Shown here: positions 8,959 to 17,695 of the stretch, piece after piece
How the letters are laid out: the number at the start of each line of letters is the position of its first letter
Position numbering within the stretch: the stretch's first letter is position 1
Source: Parvularcula sp039822105
GTDB taxonomy: Bacteria; Pseudomonadota; Alphaproteobacteria; Caulobacterales; Parvularculaceae
Direction: 5' to 3'
Length of the DNA: 64,000 nt
NCBI GenBank assembly: GCA_039822105.1
Contig: JBCBMW010000002.1
Span: forward strand, 248,001-312,000
Notes under the pieces: generated by a model
What the model was told of the DNA's origin: nothing
Databases searched by the model: none
What the model saw: the letters and a program-made list of their open reading frames with translations, nothing else
Position numbers and translations under genes: made by a program

Positions 8959-9411
8959 TCAGTCTTCCCAGCGTTTTCGGTCAGCCAGATCGCGCGACGT
9001 CGGCTCAATCCATCGCGCACCTTCCGGGCCGTCTTCTCTTTTCCAAAAGGGCGCAGCCGATTTCAGATAGTCCATCATATAATCACAGGCTTCGAAAGCC
9101 TCGCGTCGGTGCGCCGATGCCGCCGCAACGAAGACGATGGTCTCCCCGGGGCGCATCTCACCGACACGGTGCTGCACAACCAGACCCAAAAGACCGAACC
9201 GCGATCGCGCCCGCTCCGCGATCTTGCTGACTTCAGATTCGGTGTATCCCGGATAGTGCTGGAGGGTCAGCGCGTTGGCGTTGCCGCCCTCAGCCCGCAT
9301 GACACCAGTGAAGCTCGTGATCGCGCCAGCGTCAGGCGCCACCTCCTCGCGCAACATGGCGAGCAGCGCCTCCGGATCAATGACAAACTCGGTGATCCTG
9401 ACCGTGATCAT
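8959..9411 (-). CDS. moaE: Molybdopterin synthase catalytic subunit MoaE
   Basis: 150 residues. MoaE is the large subunit of molybdopterin synthase, which uses the MoaD thiocarboxylate to put the two dithiolene sulfurs into the pterin. FTGVMRAEGG, LQHYPGY, QHRVGEM and the HRREAFEACDYMMDYLKSAAPFWKRE block with its catalytic lysines are all visible. Its ATG overlaps the moaD stop by one base (TGATG), giving stoichiometric coupling of the two subunits. Confidence 0.96.
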   Translation of the reverse strand: MITVRITEFVIDPEALLAMLREEVAPDAGAITSFTGVMRAEGGNANALTLQHYPGYTESEVSKIAERARSRFGLLGLVVQHRVGEMRPGETIVFVAAASAHRREAFEACDYMMDYLKSAAPFWKREDGPEGARWIEPTSRDLADRKRWED

Positions 9412-9644
9412 CAGCCGCCTGACACTGGCGGCAAGAAGGCGAGCTCTTGTGCATTCCCCAAACGCTGCTCGGGCCGCACCATCTGGTGATCAAGCACATA
9501 GCTGATGCCCGGTGCAGTGAGAGCTTCTGCCGTATCCGCCGCGATAGCGTCGATGGCATCGGCAACGGTCAGGTCAGGTGACAGCTCCACTTCAAGCGCA
9601 GCGCCGAACTGTTCCGCAAGACGGCCGAGGAAAACGATCTGCAT
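9411..9644 (-). CDS. moaD: Molybdopterin synthase sulfur carrier subunit MoaD
   Basis: 77 residues with a ubiquitin-like fold and the C-terminal PPVSGG. The final Gly-Gly is adenylylated and then thiocarboxylated to deliver sulfur to MoaE. Length and tail are as expected. It starts five bases after the moaA stop and overlaps moaE. Confidence 0.94.
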   Translation of the reverse strand: MQIVFLGRLAEQFGAALEVELSPDLTVADAIDAIAADTAEALTAPGISYVLDHQMVRPEQRLGNAQELAFLPPVSGG

Positions 9645-9649
9645 GCGCC

Positions 9650-10654
9650 CTACCCTCCGGTAACGCTCATGTGGCGGTCGAGTGCGGGCGCACTGCCGGG
9701 GGCGATAACAAAATCATGGGCTTCGGGCTTCACGCCAATCGCCTGCCGAATAGCGGCGCGCAGGCCATCATCGTCGATACCGTCACGCATCATCGCGCGG
9801 AAATCGACTTGCTCCGCCTGCCCCAGGCAAGGGAAGAACTGCCCAGTGCAGGTGAGACGGACACGATTGCATCCAGCGCAGAAATTGTTCGTCAGCGGCG
9901 TGATGAAACCCAAACGGCCGCCCGTTTCAGCCACGCGGACGTAGCGCGAAGGGCCGCCCGTGGAGTCTGGAAGATCCGTGAGCGTCCAGCGACGCTCGGC
10001 CTCGTCGCGCCAGGCCGTCAGGGACAAAAACGCATCCGACCGCTCAACGCCGGTTTCGCCCAGCGGCATGGTCTCGATCAGCGAGACGTCGTGTCCCTCC
10101 GCATGCGCCCATTCGACGAGACGGTAGAGGCCCTCACCATCGCCAGCCAGTGCCACAGCGTTAATCTTGACGTGAAGTCCTGCGGATTTTGCCGCCTCGA
10201 TGCCAGCCAGGGCTTGCGTGATATCGCCGCCGCGGGTGAGCTCGCGATAACGCTCTGTATCCAGTGTATCGAGCGACACGTTGATCCGCTTGACCCCAAA
10301 CCCATAAAGCGCCTCGGCATGGTGAGCGAGTTGCGTGCCATTGGTGGTGAGGGTCAGCTCACGCAAGCGACTGGCGCCAAGATCGGCGGAGAGACCGCGG
10401 AAGAGATCCATGATCCCTCTACGGACAAGCGGCTCACCGCCCGTGACGCGCAGCTTGCTGATCCCCAGATCGATGAAATCCCGCGCGAGGCGCAGGAGCT
10501 CTTCAATAGTCAAAAGCTCCGCTTTGGGTAGGAACTGCATCCGCTCGGCCATGCAATAGGTGCAACGAAGATCACAGCGGTCGGTCACCGAAAGCCGCAA
10601 ATAGGTGATCTGGCGACCATAGGGGTCGATCAAGGGCGCAAGTGTTCCAGTCAT
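9650..10654 (-). CDS. moaA: GTP 3',8-cyclase MoaA (radical SAM)
   Basis: 334 residues. MoaA starts cofactor synthesis by rearranging GTP. The radical-SAM cluster is CDLRCTYC (Cys27, Cys31, Cys34), the second C-terminal cluster is FCAGCNRVRL followed by a third Cys 13 residues on, and the protein ends in Gly-Gly, the MoaA tail needed for activity. The start overlaps the stop of the TauE/SafE-type gene as TGATG, so a longer frame reaching back through that gene was not used. The coupling places the permease in the same operon. Confidence 0.96.
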   Translation of the reverse strand: MTGTLAPLIDPYGRQITYLRLSVTDRCDLRCTYCMAERMQFLPKAELLTIEELLRLARDFIDLGISKLRVTGGEPLVRRGIMDLFRGLSADLGASRLRELTLTTNGTQLAHHAEALYGFGVKRINVSLDTLDTERYRELTRGGDITQALAGIEAAKSAGLHVKINAVALAGDGEGLYRLVEWAHAEGHDVSLIETMPLGETGVERSDAFLSLTAWRDEAERRWTLTDLPDSTGGPSRYVRVAETGGRLGFITPLTNNFCAGCNRVRLTCTGQFFPCLGQAEQVDFRAMMRDGIDDDGLRAAIRQAIGVKPEAHDFVIAPGSAPALDRHMSVTGG

Positions 10655-11418
10655 CAGCCCCACACGTTGCGGCGCAACACGCCCCAGATCAAGCGCAGGG
10701 CGACGATCAACACGATCACGCCCGTCAGTCGCCGGATCTGCGTCTCCGGCAACCGGCCCGCAGCCAAGCGGGCACCAACCTGACCGCCAACCACCACCGC
10801 AATCGCCAGAGGCCAAAAGGACGACACCTCCGCCAGGCGCTCCATGCCTCCCTTCGTCACCTGTCCAGCCAGCCCGGCGAGCGAGTTCACCAATATGAAG
10901 ACCGACGAGGTGGCGGCGATCCGGCGCGGCGTGTCCCATGCGATGAGGTGCATGAGAGGCGCCAAAAAGATCCCGCCGCCAATGCCGACAATCCCTGACA
11001 AAAGGCCGACCGATGCCCCAGCGCCGTAGAGCGCCACCCTGGGGAGTTCGGCCTTAGCGGTGGCCTCCCGCCCAGCCGGCCGGATGAACATGAGCAGCGC
11101 CGCAACGAGCAAAGCGCTGCCCAGCAAGGCCAAGAAGACCTCCTCGCCAACAGGCAGCCGGCCACCCAGCCACGCCATGGGAACAGAGCACAGGGTTAAA
11201 GGCACAACGCCTTGCCAGGGCACGTTCCCATGCGCCGCATGTCGCCAAGTGGCACCGGCCACCACGAGGATGTTGCAGGACAACGACACGATGGGGAGAA
11301 CCGCCGCCTCAACCCCGCTCGCGACCAGCAGCGCCGTGTAGGTCGACCCCCCGCCAAACCCCGCCGAAGCGTAAACTGCCGCCGTCACCGCGAAGGCGAG
11401 AGCAAGGAAAAAATTCAT
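10654..11418 (-). CDS. TauE/SafE-family sulfite exporter-like permease
   Basis: 254 residues with about eight membrane segments and the two glycine-rich half-repeats of the family (FGGGS near residue 22, GIGGGIFLAP in the second half). Members move sulfite, sulfoacetate or other small anions across the inner membrane; specificity cannot be read from sequence. It is the first gene of the moa operon, coupled to moaA through TGATG. A role in molybdate or sulfur-anion movement linked to molybdenum cofactor or a sulfite-handling molybdoenzyme is inference from position only. The promoter should lie in the 87-base divergent gap before the ABC gene. Confidence 0.85.
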   Translation of the reverse strand: MNFFLALAFAVTAAVYASAGFGGGSTYTALLVASGVEAAVLPIVSLSCNILVVAGATWRHAAHGNVPWQGVVPLTLCSVPMAWLGGRLPVGEEVFLALLGSALLVAALLMFIRPAGREATAKAELPRVALYGAGASVGLLSGIVGIGGGIFLAPLMHLIAWDTPRRIAATSSVFILVNSLAGLAGQVTKGGMERLAEVSSFWPLAIAVVVGGQVGARLAAGRLPETQIRRLTGVIVLIVALRLIWGVLRRNVWG

Positions 11419-11505
11419 AGGGTTAGCCTAAACTGTCCTGGGCAAGTCGCGGAAGCCCCGCGGCGACATATCAAATTTTCACCTTAACAGGCTAATTCCG
11501 ACCAA

Positions 11506-13332
11506 ATGAGTCTTGTATCTCGATCCACGACGCCTAACTCCACCTCGGCGGCCAGAACGGCGCCATTCAACATGAGGAGCGATGGAGTGGCAGCAGGTCC
11601 TGGGGGCACGCCGACGGCGAGCCATGTACTCGGTTTGGTGGTCGACATCCTCAAACCTGAGGGAGACTTCCTGGGGCTCACGATCGTTTATGGTCTCGGT
11701 ATCAGCCTCCTGTCACTCGCAACACCTATTGCTGTCCAGGTTCTGATCAACTCCGTCGGCTACACAGGGCTGACGGTACCGCTTGTGGTAGTGTCGCTCT
11801 CTCTGTTCGGCCTCCTTCTGGCGTCGGGGCTTTTGAACGCCCTCCGCGTGCATCTCATGGAGGTGTTCGCGCGACGGCTTTACGCTCGATTGACGTCAGA
11901 AATCGCGCTCAAGGCTCTCTATGCGCAAAAGCCGTTCTTTCGGGACGACGGCCGCAGCGTCCTCTTCAACCGCTATTTTGACATCCAAAACGTGCAGAAA
12001 GCCGTGCCGGTGCTGCTCATCAGCGGCTTCACGGTGCTGCTGCAGGCCGCGGTCGGCTTCATTCTCACGGCATTTTACCACCCGCTCTTTTTGGCGTTCA
12101 ACACGGTGGTGATCGGCCTCATCTGGCTGATCTGGCTTCTCTGGGGCGGCTCAGCGGTGAAGTCCGCGGTGGAGCTCAGCCAGAACAAGCACCGGACCGG
12201 CGAGTGGCTTCAGGGCCTGGCCGACTCCAACGGCTATTTCAAATCAGAGCGCCATATCGCCCATGCTCTTCGGCAGACGGACGAAGTGACGTGTGACTAC
12301 GTGACCTCCCACAGGAAGCACTTCCGTCGTCACTTTGCGCAGACGGTCAGCTTCCTGGTGCTCTACGCCGCGGCCAGTGCGTCACTCCTTGGCCTTGGCG
12401 GCTGGCTCGTGATTCAAGGCCAGCTGACGCTGGGCCAGCTTGTTGCCGCTGAGCTGGTGCTCTCGGTTGCGTTCTTCGGCGTCAGCCAGCTCGGCACCTA
12501 CCTCAACTATTTCTACGACCTTTGCGCCGCGGCGGAAGAGTTGTCGCTCCTCAACGATATCGAGCTTGAGGAACCGACGGGTGCAGAAGAACCCAGCGAT
12601 ACGGGTGCGGAGCTTGTCTTTGACAGCGTGCGGGGTGAAGCGCGCGGTGCGCCGGCCAAAATCAACCTGACGATCCCAGGCGGCGCGCAGGTCCAAGCGA
12701 TGGCCGAGACCCATGGCATGCAGCGGCTCTTCACGAACCTGCTGAAACGATTCGACGACACAAAAGGCGGGACCCTGACCATTGGTGGACACGATATCTC
12801 GTCGATGGATGTGCTCGCGCTGCGCCAAGCTGTCCGCGTGATTGACCGACCCAACCTCATCGAAATGACCATGCGGTCCTACCTACAACTCTCCTGCGAC
12901 GAGGTCTCGTCACCTGAAATGCTAGAGGTCCTACGACTCGTTGGCCTCGACACTGTGATTGATGAGCTTGAGGATGGTCTTGATACCTATCTTTCCTCGA
13001 CCGGTTGGCCCCTTTCCGTTGGTGAGGCGATGCGGCTCAAACTTGCAGGCACGCTCCTTGCGAAGCCAAAGATCATTGTGCTGAACCAGCTGTTCGACAC
13101 CGTGAAAAAGCATGAGCTGCGCAACGCACTAGGTAGCCTGAAGGAAAAGGGCCCCGACGCGCCCACGGTCATTGTGTTCTCAAGCGGCAGGGTCGATCTG
13201 GGACTCGGGCACTATCTCGATCTTGGCCTGGAAAAACAGAGCTTGTTCTCTGATCATCGGTCCTTCGCGGCTTCTGTTGGCTTGCGGCCTCGGCCTGAGG
13301 GCGCGGCCCGTGATATCTTCGAGGAGGTCTGA
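11506..13332 (+). CDS. ABC exporter-like protein with degenerate ATPase domain
   Basis: 608 residues: a polar N-terminus (1-40), a six-helix type I exporter membrane domain (about 45-350), and a C-terminal domain that follows the ABC ATPase outline but lacks every catalytic motif. Walker A reads AETHGMQR (400-407) with Gln406 in place of the invariant Lys. The signature reads LSVGE (503-507). Walker B ends VLNQ, so Asp and the catalytic Glu became Asn527 and Gln528. The H-loop His is missing (VFSSGR, 557-562). The frame is intact and strand order is kept, so this is a pseudo-enzyme rather than a decayed gene. It heads an operon with an HlyD-type adaptor (2-base gap) and a TolC-type channel, as in type I secretion, but has no C39 peptidase domain. 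No substrate gene is adjacent. Confidence 0.85.
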   Translation: MSLVSRSTTPNSTSAARTAPFNMRSDGVAAGPGGTPTASHVLGLVVDILKPEGDFLGLTIVYGLGISLLSLATPIAVQVLINSVGYTGLTVPLVVVSLSLFGLLLASGLLNALRVHLMEVFARRLYARLTSEIALKALYAQKPFFRDDGRSVLFNRYFDIQNVQKAVPVLLISGFTVLLQAAVGFILTAFYHPLFLAFNTVVIGLIWLIWLLWGGSAVKSAVELSQNKHRTGEWLQGLADSNGYFKSERHIAHALRQTDEVTCDYVTSHRKHFRRHFAQTVSFLVLYAAASASLLGLGGWLVIQGQLTLGQLVAAELVLSVAFFGVSQLGTYLNYFYDLCAAAEELSLLNDIELEEPTGAEEPSDTGAELVFDSVRGEARGAPAKINLTIPGGAQVQAMAETHGMQRLFTNLLKRFDDTKGGTLTIGGHDISSMDVLALRQAVRVIDRPNLIEMTMRSYLQLSCDEVSSPEMLEVLRLVGLDTVIDELEDGLDTYLSSTGWPLSVGEAMRLKLAGTLLAKPKIIVLNQLFDTVKKHELRNALGSLKEKGPDAPTVIVFSSGRVDLGLGHYLDLGLEKQSLFSDHRSFAASVGLRPRPEGAARDIFEEV

Positions 13333-13334
13333 TC

Positions 13335-14369
13335 ATGCCCTTCCGTGAACGTCATATTCGCCATTTCAAAACCCTCGACAGCATCGAAACCCCCAAGATC
13401 ATTCGGGTCGTGGCTTGGATGCTGTCAGCTTTGGTCGTTTCAGCGATCGCATTTCTCCTCTTCACCCCGTGGGTGCAGACAACGGCCGGCACGGGCCTCG
13501 TCACGGCGCTCGACCCCAATGATCGTCCGCAAGAAATCAACGCGCTCGTCTCAGGACGGATCGAACAATGGTTTGTGCGCGACGGTTCTGTGGTGGCGGC
13601 GGGTGACCCGATTCTCAAGATCGCTGACAACGACCCGATGCTGATCGAACGTCTGACGGCGGAGCAACAGCAACTCCTCAACCAGCGCGATGCAGCAGAA
13701 TCGGCGCTAGCGACGGCTCAGCTCGATCTTCGGCGGATTGAACAGCTCCTCAACGACGGGCTGGCTGCGCCGCGCGATTTGGAGCAAGCCCGCATCCGTA
13801 TTCAGGGCCTACGCTCAGAACTCGCAGCAGCCGAAGCGGCCCTGACACGCCAACAGGTCGATATCTCACGCCAGTCGCAGCAACTTCTCCGTGCACCCCG
13901 CGATGGAACCATCTTGAGGCTGAATGCCGGCGACTCGGCGACGACTGTCTCGGTGGGCGACTCTGTTGCGACGTTCCAACCCGATGACGCAATCCGCGTT
14001 GTGGAGCTTTACCTCGACGGACGCGACGTTGCGCTGGTGCATAACGGCTCTCCGGTCCGGTTGGTGTTCGAAGGATGGCCCGCTGTTCAGTTCTCCGGGT
14101 GGCCCTCCATTGCGATCGGTGCCTTTGACGGCATTGTCGTGGCGGTGGACCCGGTGGCCCAAGCCAACGGTCAGTTCCGTGTCCTGGTCGCCGAAGACGA
14201 AAGCGCTGAAATCCCGTGGCCTGACGAACGTTTCATCCGTTTTGGCGCGGCAGCGCGCGGCTGGGTGCTTCTCAACCGCGTGAGCCTAGGGTATGAATTA
14301 TGGCGTCAGCTGAACAATTTCCCACCTGAGTTCGTTGAGCAGGTCCCAGGAGGTGCCACCCAGCCGTGA
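13335..14369 (+). CDS. HlyD-family membrane fusion protein
   Basis: 344 residues: a short cytoplasmic segment, one membrane anchor (about 24-44), a split biotinyl-lipoyl domain (INALVSGRIEQWFVRDGSVVAAGDPILKI and later LLRAPRDGTILRL), a helical hairpin (about 95-175) that would meet the channel, and a beta-barrel region. It would bridge the inner-membrane ABC-like protein to the outer-membrane channel. The hairpin is short compared with HlyD itself. It starts two bases after the ABC gene, and its stop overlaps the next gene as GTGA. Co-conservation with an ATPase-dead partner is the odd feature. Confidence 0.88.
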   Translation: MPFRERHIRHFKTLDSIETPKIIRVVAWMLSALVVSAIAFLLFTPWVQTTAGTGLVTALDPNDRPQEINALVSGRIEQWFVRDGSVVAAGDPILKIADNDPMLIERLTAEQQQLLNQRDAAESALATAQLDLRRIEQLLNDGLAAPRDLEQARIRIQGLRSELAAAEAALTRQQVDISRQSQQLLRAPRDGTILRLNAGDSATTVSVGDSVATFQPDDAIRVVELYLDGRDVALVHNGSPVRLVFEGWPAVQFSGWPSIAIGAFDGIVVAVDPVAQANGQFRVLVAEDESAEIPWPDERFIRFGAAARGWVLLNRVSLGYELWRQLNNFPPEFVEQVPGGATQP

Positions 14370-15763
14370 AGTGCTTCCTGCCTCTTGTTTCGTTGCTTAT
14401 CGTTTCTGTTGCTCACGCCAACGCCCCACTTCTCCCCCAAACAGTTGCTCGGTCAACGGAGCAGCACTACCCGGAGATTGTGGCCGCAGAGGCAGAGCGT
14501 GCAGCAGCACGCGGACGGCAACTCGCCTCGCGCGGCGCCTTCGATACTGTCTTAGAAACGCGAGGCCGGGCGCGGCTTGATGGCTTCTACTCGGGCGACA
14601 CCGGGGAGATCTCTGCGTCGCGCGCGCTGCGCCCTCTTGGTGCAGAGGTTTATGGCGGTTACCGCGTCAGCCAGGGCGATTTTCCGATCTATGAGGACGA
14701 GTACTTCACCGACCAAGGCGGTGAGGTGAAGATTGGCGTTCTCTTCAATCTCCTCCGGAACCGCGCCATTGACGGTCGCCGTGCGGGCTTGCGGGAAGCG
14801 GATATCGACGTGTCCGCAGCTGAGTTGGACGTCCTCCTTACACAGATCACAGTACAACAAAGCGCGCTCACAGCCTATTGGCGCTGGGTCGCAAGGGGCC
14901 GGGAACTCAAAGCCTATCAGGATCTTCTCGCATTGGCGGAGCGCCGGGACGACGCCCTTCGGCGTGAAGTGGCATCGGGCGCCCGCGCGCGGATCGTACT
15001 GACGGAAAACGCGCAGAACCTGACCCGGCGACGAGAGCTGGTGCGGCGTGCTGAACAGGACCTGACCCTGGCGGCCAACGCGCTATCTCTCTTTCTACGC
15101 GACGCACTCGGTGAACCTATTATTCCCACAGCTGATCAATTGCCAGAGACGCTACCGCTGCCGCGAAATGGCGGAAGCGTTGACGCGCAAGCGCTGCTCA
15201 CCATCCGGCCGGATCTTCAGCTCCTGAACCTTGCGCAACAGCGCCTCGAAGTGCAGCGAGACCTTGCGCGAAACGATCTGCAGCCGGAGCTGCGGGTTGG
15301 GGTGGAGGCCGCGGATGACTTCGGCGCAATCGGACCCGGCGGCGTCAGTCGTGACGAGCGAGAGGTCATCGCCGGGGTCACGCTGTCCGTGCCGCTCGGT
15401 CGGCGAGATGCGCGCGGCCGGCTGCGCGCCGCCGAGGCGGAGATCACGGCCGTCGAACAGCGCCAACGCCTCCTCCGTGATCAGATCGTTCGCGAGCTGC
15501 GCGACATCATCGTGTCTCTTGAGACCGCCGAAGAACTGCTTGACCTGACACGCCAGGAAACAGAGCAAGCCGATGCCTTAAGAGAAGCAGAGCGTTCGCG
15601 TTTTCGCAGCGGCGCCAGCGACTTCTTCCTGGTGAACCTGCGGGAGCAGTCGGCGGCGAATGCCCAAGTTCGGCTCGCCCAGGCCGAGTTCACACTGGCG
15701 GCAGCTGCCCTCGCCTATCAAGCCGCGACGCTGGACCTCGATCGGCTTCGATCGGGGCTCTGA
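14366..15763 (+). CDS. TolC-family outer-membrane channel
   Basis: 465 residues with an N-terminal signal peptide (VSVAHANA) and two internally repeated long coiled-coil halves, the second including LLNLAQQRLEVQRDLARND and FRSGASDFFLVNLREQ, which is characteristic of OEP/TolC proteins. It should form the periplasm-spanning tunnel for the preceding ABC-like protein and HlyD-type adaptor. The start is GTG, overlapping the adaptor stop by four bases, with GGAGG 13 bases upstream. It is not a lipoprotein, unlike the NodT-type channel at 60182. Confidence 0.88.
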   Translation: MKCFLPLVSLLIVSVAHANAPLLPQTVARSTEQHYPEIVAAEAERAAARGRQLASRGAFDTVLETRGRARLDGFYSGDTGEISASRALRPLGAEVYGGYRVSQGDFPIYEDEYFTDQGGEVKIGVLFNLLRNRAIDGRRAGLREADIDVSAAELDVLLTQITVQQSALTAYWRWVARGRELKAYQDLLALAERRDDALRREVASGARARIVLTENAQNLTRRRELVRRAEQDLTLAANALSLFLRDALGEPIIPTADQLPETLPLPRNGGSVDAQALLTIRPDLQLLNLAQQRLEVQRDLARNDLQPELRVGVEAADDFGAIGPGGVSRDEREVIAGVTLSVPLGRRDARGRLRAAEAEITAVEQRQRLLRDQIVRELRDIIVSLETAEELLDLTRQETEQADALREAERSRFRSGASDFFLVNLREQSAANAQVRLAQAEFTLAAAALAYQAATLDLDRLRSGL

Positions 15764-15856
15764 TGGGTGACACCCTTGCTCTCGGCGCGAAGTTTTCTAG
15801 TCTTGAGAACAGGAGTTCGGCGCCCGGCGCCTCACTTGTGAGTTAAAGAGGCCATC

Positions 15857-16498
15857 TTGCCTGAACGAAAAGCCCAGCGCCCAAGAACCGTACGCCGGAC
15901 GAAGACAGCCCAGCGCACCGGCCCGCGCACCTCGCGCTCGGAACTCAGCAGACAACGAATCATCGATGCCGTGATGGCGCTGATCTTCAGTGGCCAACCG
16001 CGCTTCGGCGCGGTTGACGTCGCAAAGGAAGCACAGATCGGTCTGCGGACGGTGTTCAATCACTTCGATGATATGGATAGCCTCTACCGAGAGATGGACG
16101 CGCAGCTGCATCAGAAGACTCTCTTGCCGATCATGCTCCGGCCATTTGAGGCCACCGAGTGGCAAGACCAGATCATGGAAGCAGCAGCGAGGCGCGCGGA
16201 AGTCTACGAAGCCGGCTTCCCTGCCGCGAAGTTTGCTCGCTCGATGCAGGCACAGTCGGTTGCTCTGAACGAGTCAGTCGAGCGGGGCCGCGCGCTGGAA
16301 CGGTCTGCGGTTGAGGCCATCGTTCCCAAAGACCTCAAAGGTCGCGAGATGTTGGTGGCAGCGATCGACGCGGCGTTCGGGTTTGAGAACTGGGCCAGGT
16401 TGCGGGACGGCTCAGACCTCTCCGCAGAGGAGGCGCTCAAGGTCCTCCAATACACCACACGCGCGCTTCTCGACCAGCATCAACAACTTCATCCGTAA
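15857..16498 (+). CDS. TetR-family regulator, paralogue of the one at 5864
   Basis: 213 residues. The helix-turn-helix is DVAKEAQIGLRTVFNHF and the ligand domain ends FENWARLRDG-LSAEEALKVL, matching the TetR protein at 5864-6505 in length and C-terminal pattern. The only start that keeps the first helix is TTG at 15857, preceded by AAAGAGG at 7 bases; the next ATG would delete part of the DNA-binding domain. The N-terminal 25 residues are strongly basic (Arg/Lys-rich), an unusual tail. It lies 93 bases after the tripartite export operon on the same strand and may regulate it. Confidence 0.83.
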   Translation: MPERKAQRPRTVRRTKTAQRTGPRTSRSELSRQRIIDAVMALIFSGQPRFGAVDVAKEAQIGLRTVFNHFDDMDSLYREMDAQLHQKTLLPIMLRPFEATEWQDQIMEAAARRAEVYEAGFPAAKFARSMQAQSVALNESVERGRALERSAVEAIVPKDLKGREMLVAAIDAAFGFENWARLRDGSDLSAEEALKVLQYTTRALLDQHQQLHP

Positions 16499-16591
16499 AC
16501 GGCGTTCACGTCGCTGCATCACCGCAAAAACATGCCCCAAATGCAGCCAGAAGTCCTATACCACGCCGCAAAACTTGCCTAAAACAATGCG

Positions 16592-17695
16592 ATGTACGAG
16601 CAGGCGCAGTTAAAGGCTCTCATCAATACCGCCGTTGATGGGATCTTGTCGATCACATCGGATGGTCGTGTGCGACTCTACAACAAAGCATCTGAGCGCA
16701 TCTTTGGGCATAAGGAAGCCGATGTCCTTGGCCAGAAGATCGAGATGCTCATGCCCCCGGTTTATGCCGACCGGCATCAGGGTTTTCTCGACAACTATCT
16801 CAGCACAGGAGCCGCTCAGGTGATCGGCGTCGGACGTCAGGTTGAGGGGTTGCGCCGCGACGGATCGGTGTTCCCGATGCACCTTTCGGTCGGAGAATTC
16901 TCAGAGGATGGTGAGCGCTTCTTTGTCGGAATCGTCCGTGACCTGTCAGCTGAAGTGGCGGCCCGCGAGCGCAGCCAGATGCTGCAAGAGCAATTGGAAA
17001 TGATCAGCCGTTATTCAGCGGTCAACGAAATGGGAGCGGCGCTCGCCCATGAGTTGAACCAGCCGCTGACGGCAATCGAACTCTTCCTGGTGGCAGCCGA
17101 TCGGCAGCTCGAGACCAACCCCGCAGCAGCGCGCGATATCTTCCAGCGGGTCCGCGATGAAGCAGGACGTGCGGGGAACATCGTCCGCCGTATTCGTGAG
17201 ATGGTCGAGCGCACCGATGGCGAACGGCTGAACTTTGAGCTTAGCAGCGTCATCGAAAGCGCGGCCGACCTTTGCCGTTTGGTCGACCGGAAGGGAACAT
17301 CGATCAAGCTGGGTGAGATCATCGACAGTGATGTGTTTGGTGATCCGACCCAGATCCGCATGATCTTGGTGAACCTGATCAAGAACGCGCTTGATGCTAC
17401 CGACGGCCTTGACGATCGACAGGTCCTGATCCGCTCTTCAGTCGATGACTGTGTACGGATCGATGTGATCGACAACGGCCCCGGCGTGAGCCCGGAATTC
17501 GCCGAGGCGTTGTTTGAGCCGTTTCTGACAACCAAAGAGAACGGCCTCGGCATTGGCCTTTCAATCTGCCGGACGATCGCTGAGGGGCATGGCGGCAAAC
17601 TGACCTATCGCGATGCCGATCCTGATACGGATAAACTGGACGGAGCTTTGTTCACCCTCGAGTTGCCGCGGCTGAAGGAGAATGACCGTGCCTGA
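16592..17695 (+). CDS. FixL-like PAS sensor histidine kinase, soluble
   Basis: 367 residues: PAS domain (about 5-120), HisKA with H-box AHELNQPL (His153) and HATPase_c with NLIKNALDA, DNGPGV and GLGIGLS. The PAS has DRHQGF with His62 and, exactly 20 residues later, IGVGR with Arg82. This matches in order and spacing the heme ligand His200 and oxygen-sensing Arg220 of Bradyrhizobium FixL, so heme-based oxygen sensing is plausible, though similar PAS domains exist without proven heme. There is no membrane segment. It overlaps the FixJ-like gene and sits beside cytochrome bd genes, fitting low-oxygen control. Confidence 0.88.
   Translation: MYEQAQLKALINTAVDGILSITSDGRVRLYNKASERIFGHKEADVLGQKIEMLMPPVYADRHQGFLDNYLSTGAAQVIGVGRQVEGLRRDGSVFPMHLSVGEFSEDGERFFVGIVRDLSAEVAARERSQMLQEQLEMISRYSAVNEMGAALAHELNQPLTAIELFLVAADRQLETNPAAARDIFQRVRDEAGRAGNIVRRIREMVERTDGERLNFELSSVIESAADLCRLVDRKGTSIKLGEIIDSDVFGDPTQIRMILVNLIKNALDATDGLDDRQVLIRSSVDDCVRIDVIDNGPGVSPEFAEALFEPFLTTKENGLGIGLSICRTIAEGHGGKLTYRDADPDTDKLDGALFTLELPRLKENDRA

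Noticed and set aside
8430..9020. Longer moaB start at 9020
   Set aside because: It would overlap moaE by 62 bases without a ribosome site; the ATG at 8957 gives the normal MoaB N-terminus.
10655..10939. N-terminal extension of moaA
   Set aside because: It lies within the TauE/SafE gene in another frame and has no homology; the MTGTL start overlaps the permease stop as TGATG.
11506..13332. Pseudogene or sequencing-error explanation for the ABC gene
   Set aside because: There is no frameshift or internal stop, codon use looks like that of the neighbours, and the operon overlaps are intact; decay would not convert every motif while leaving the frame open.
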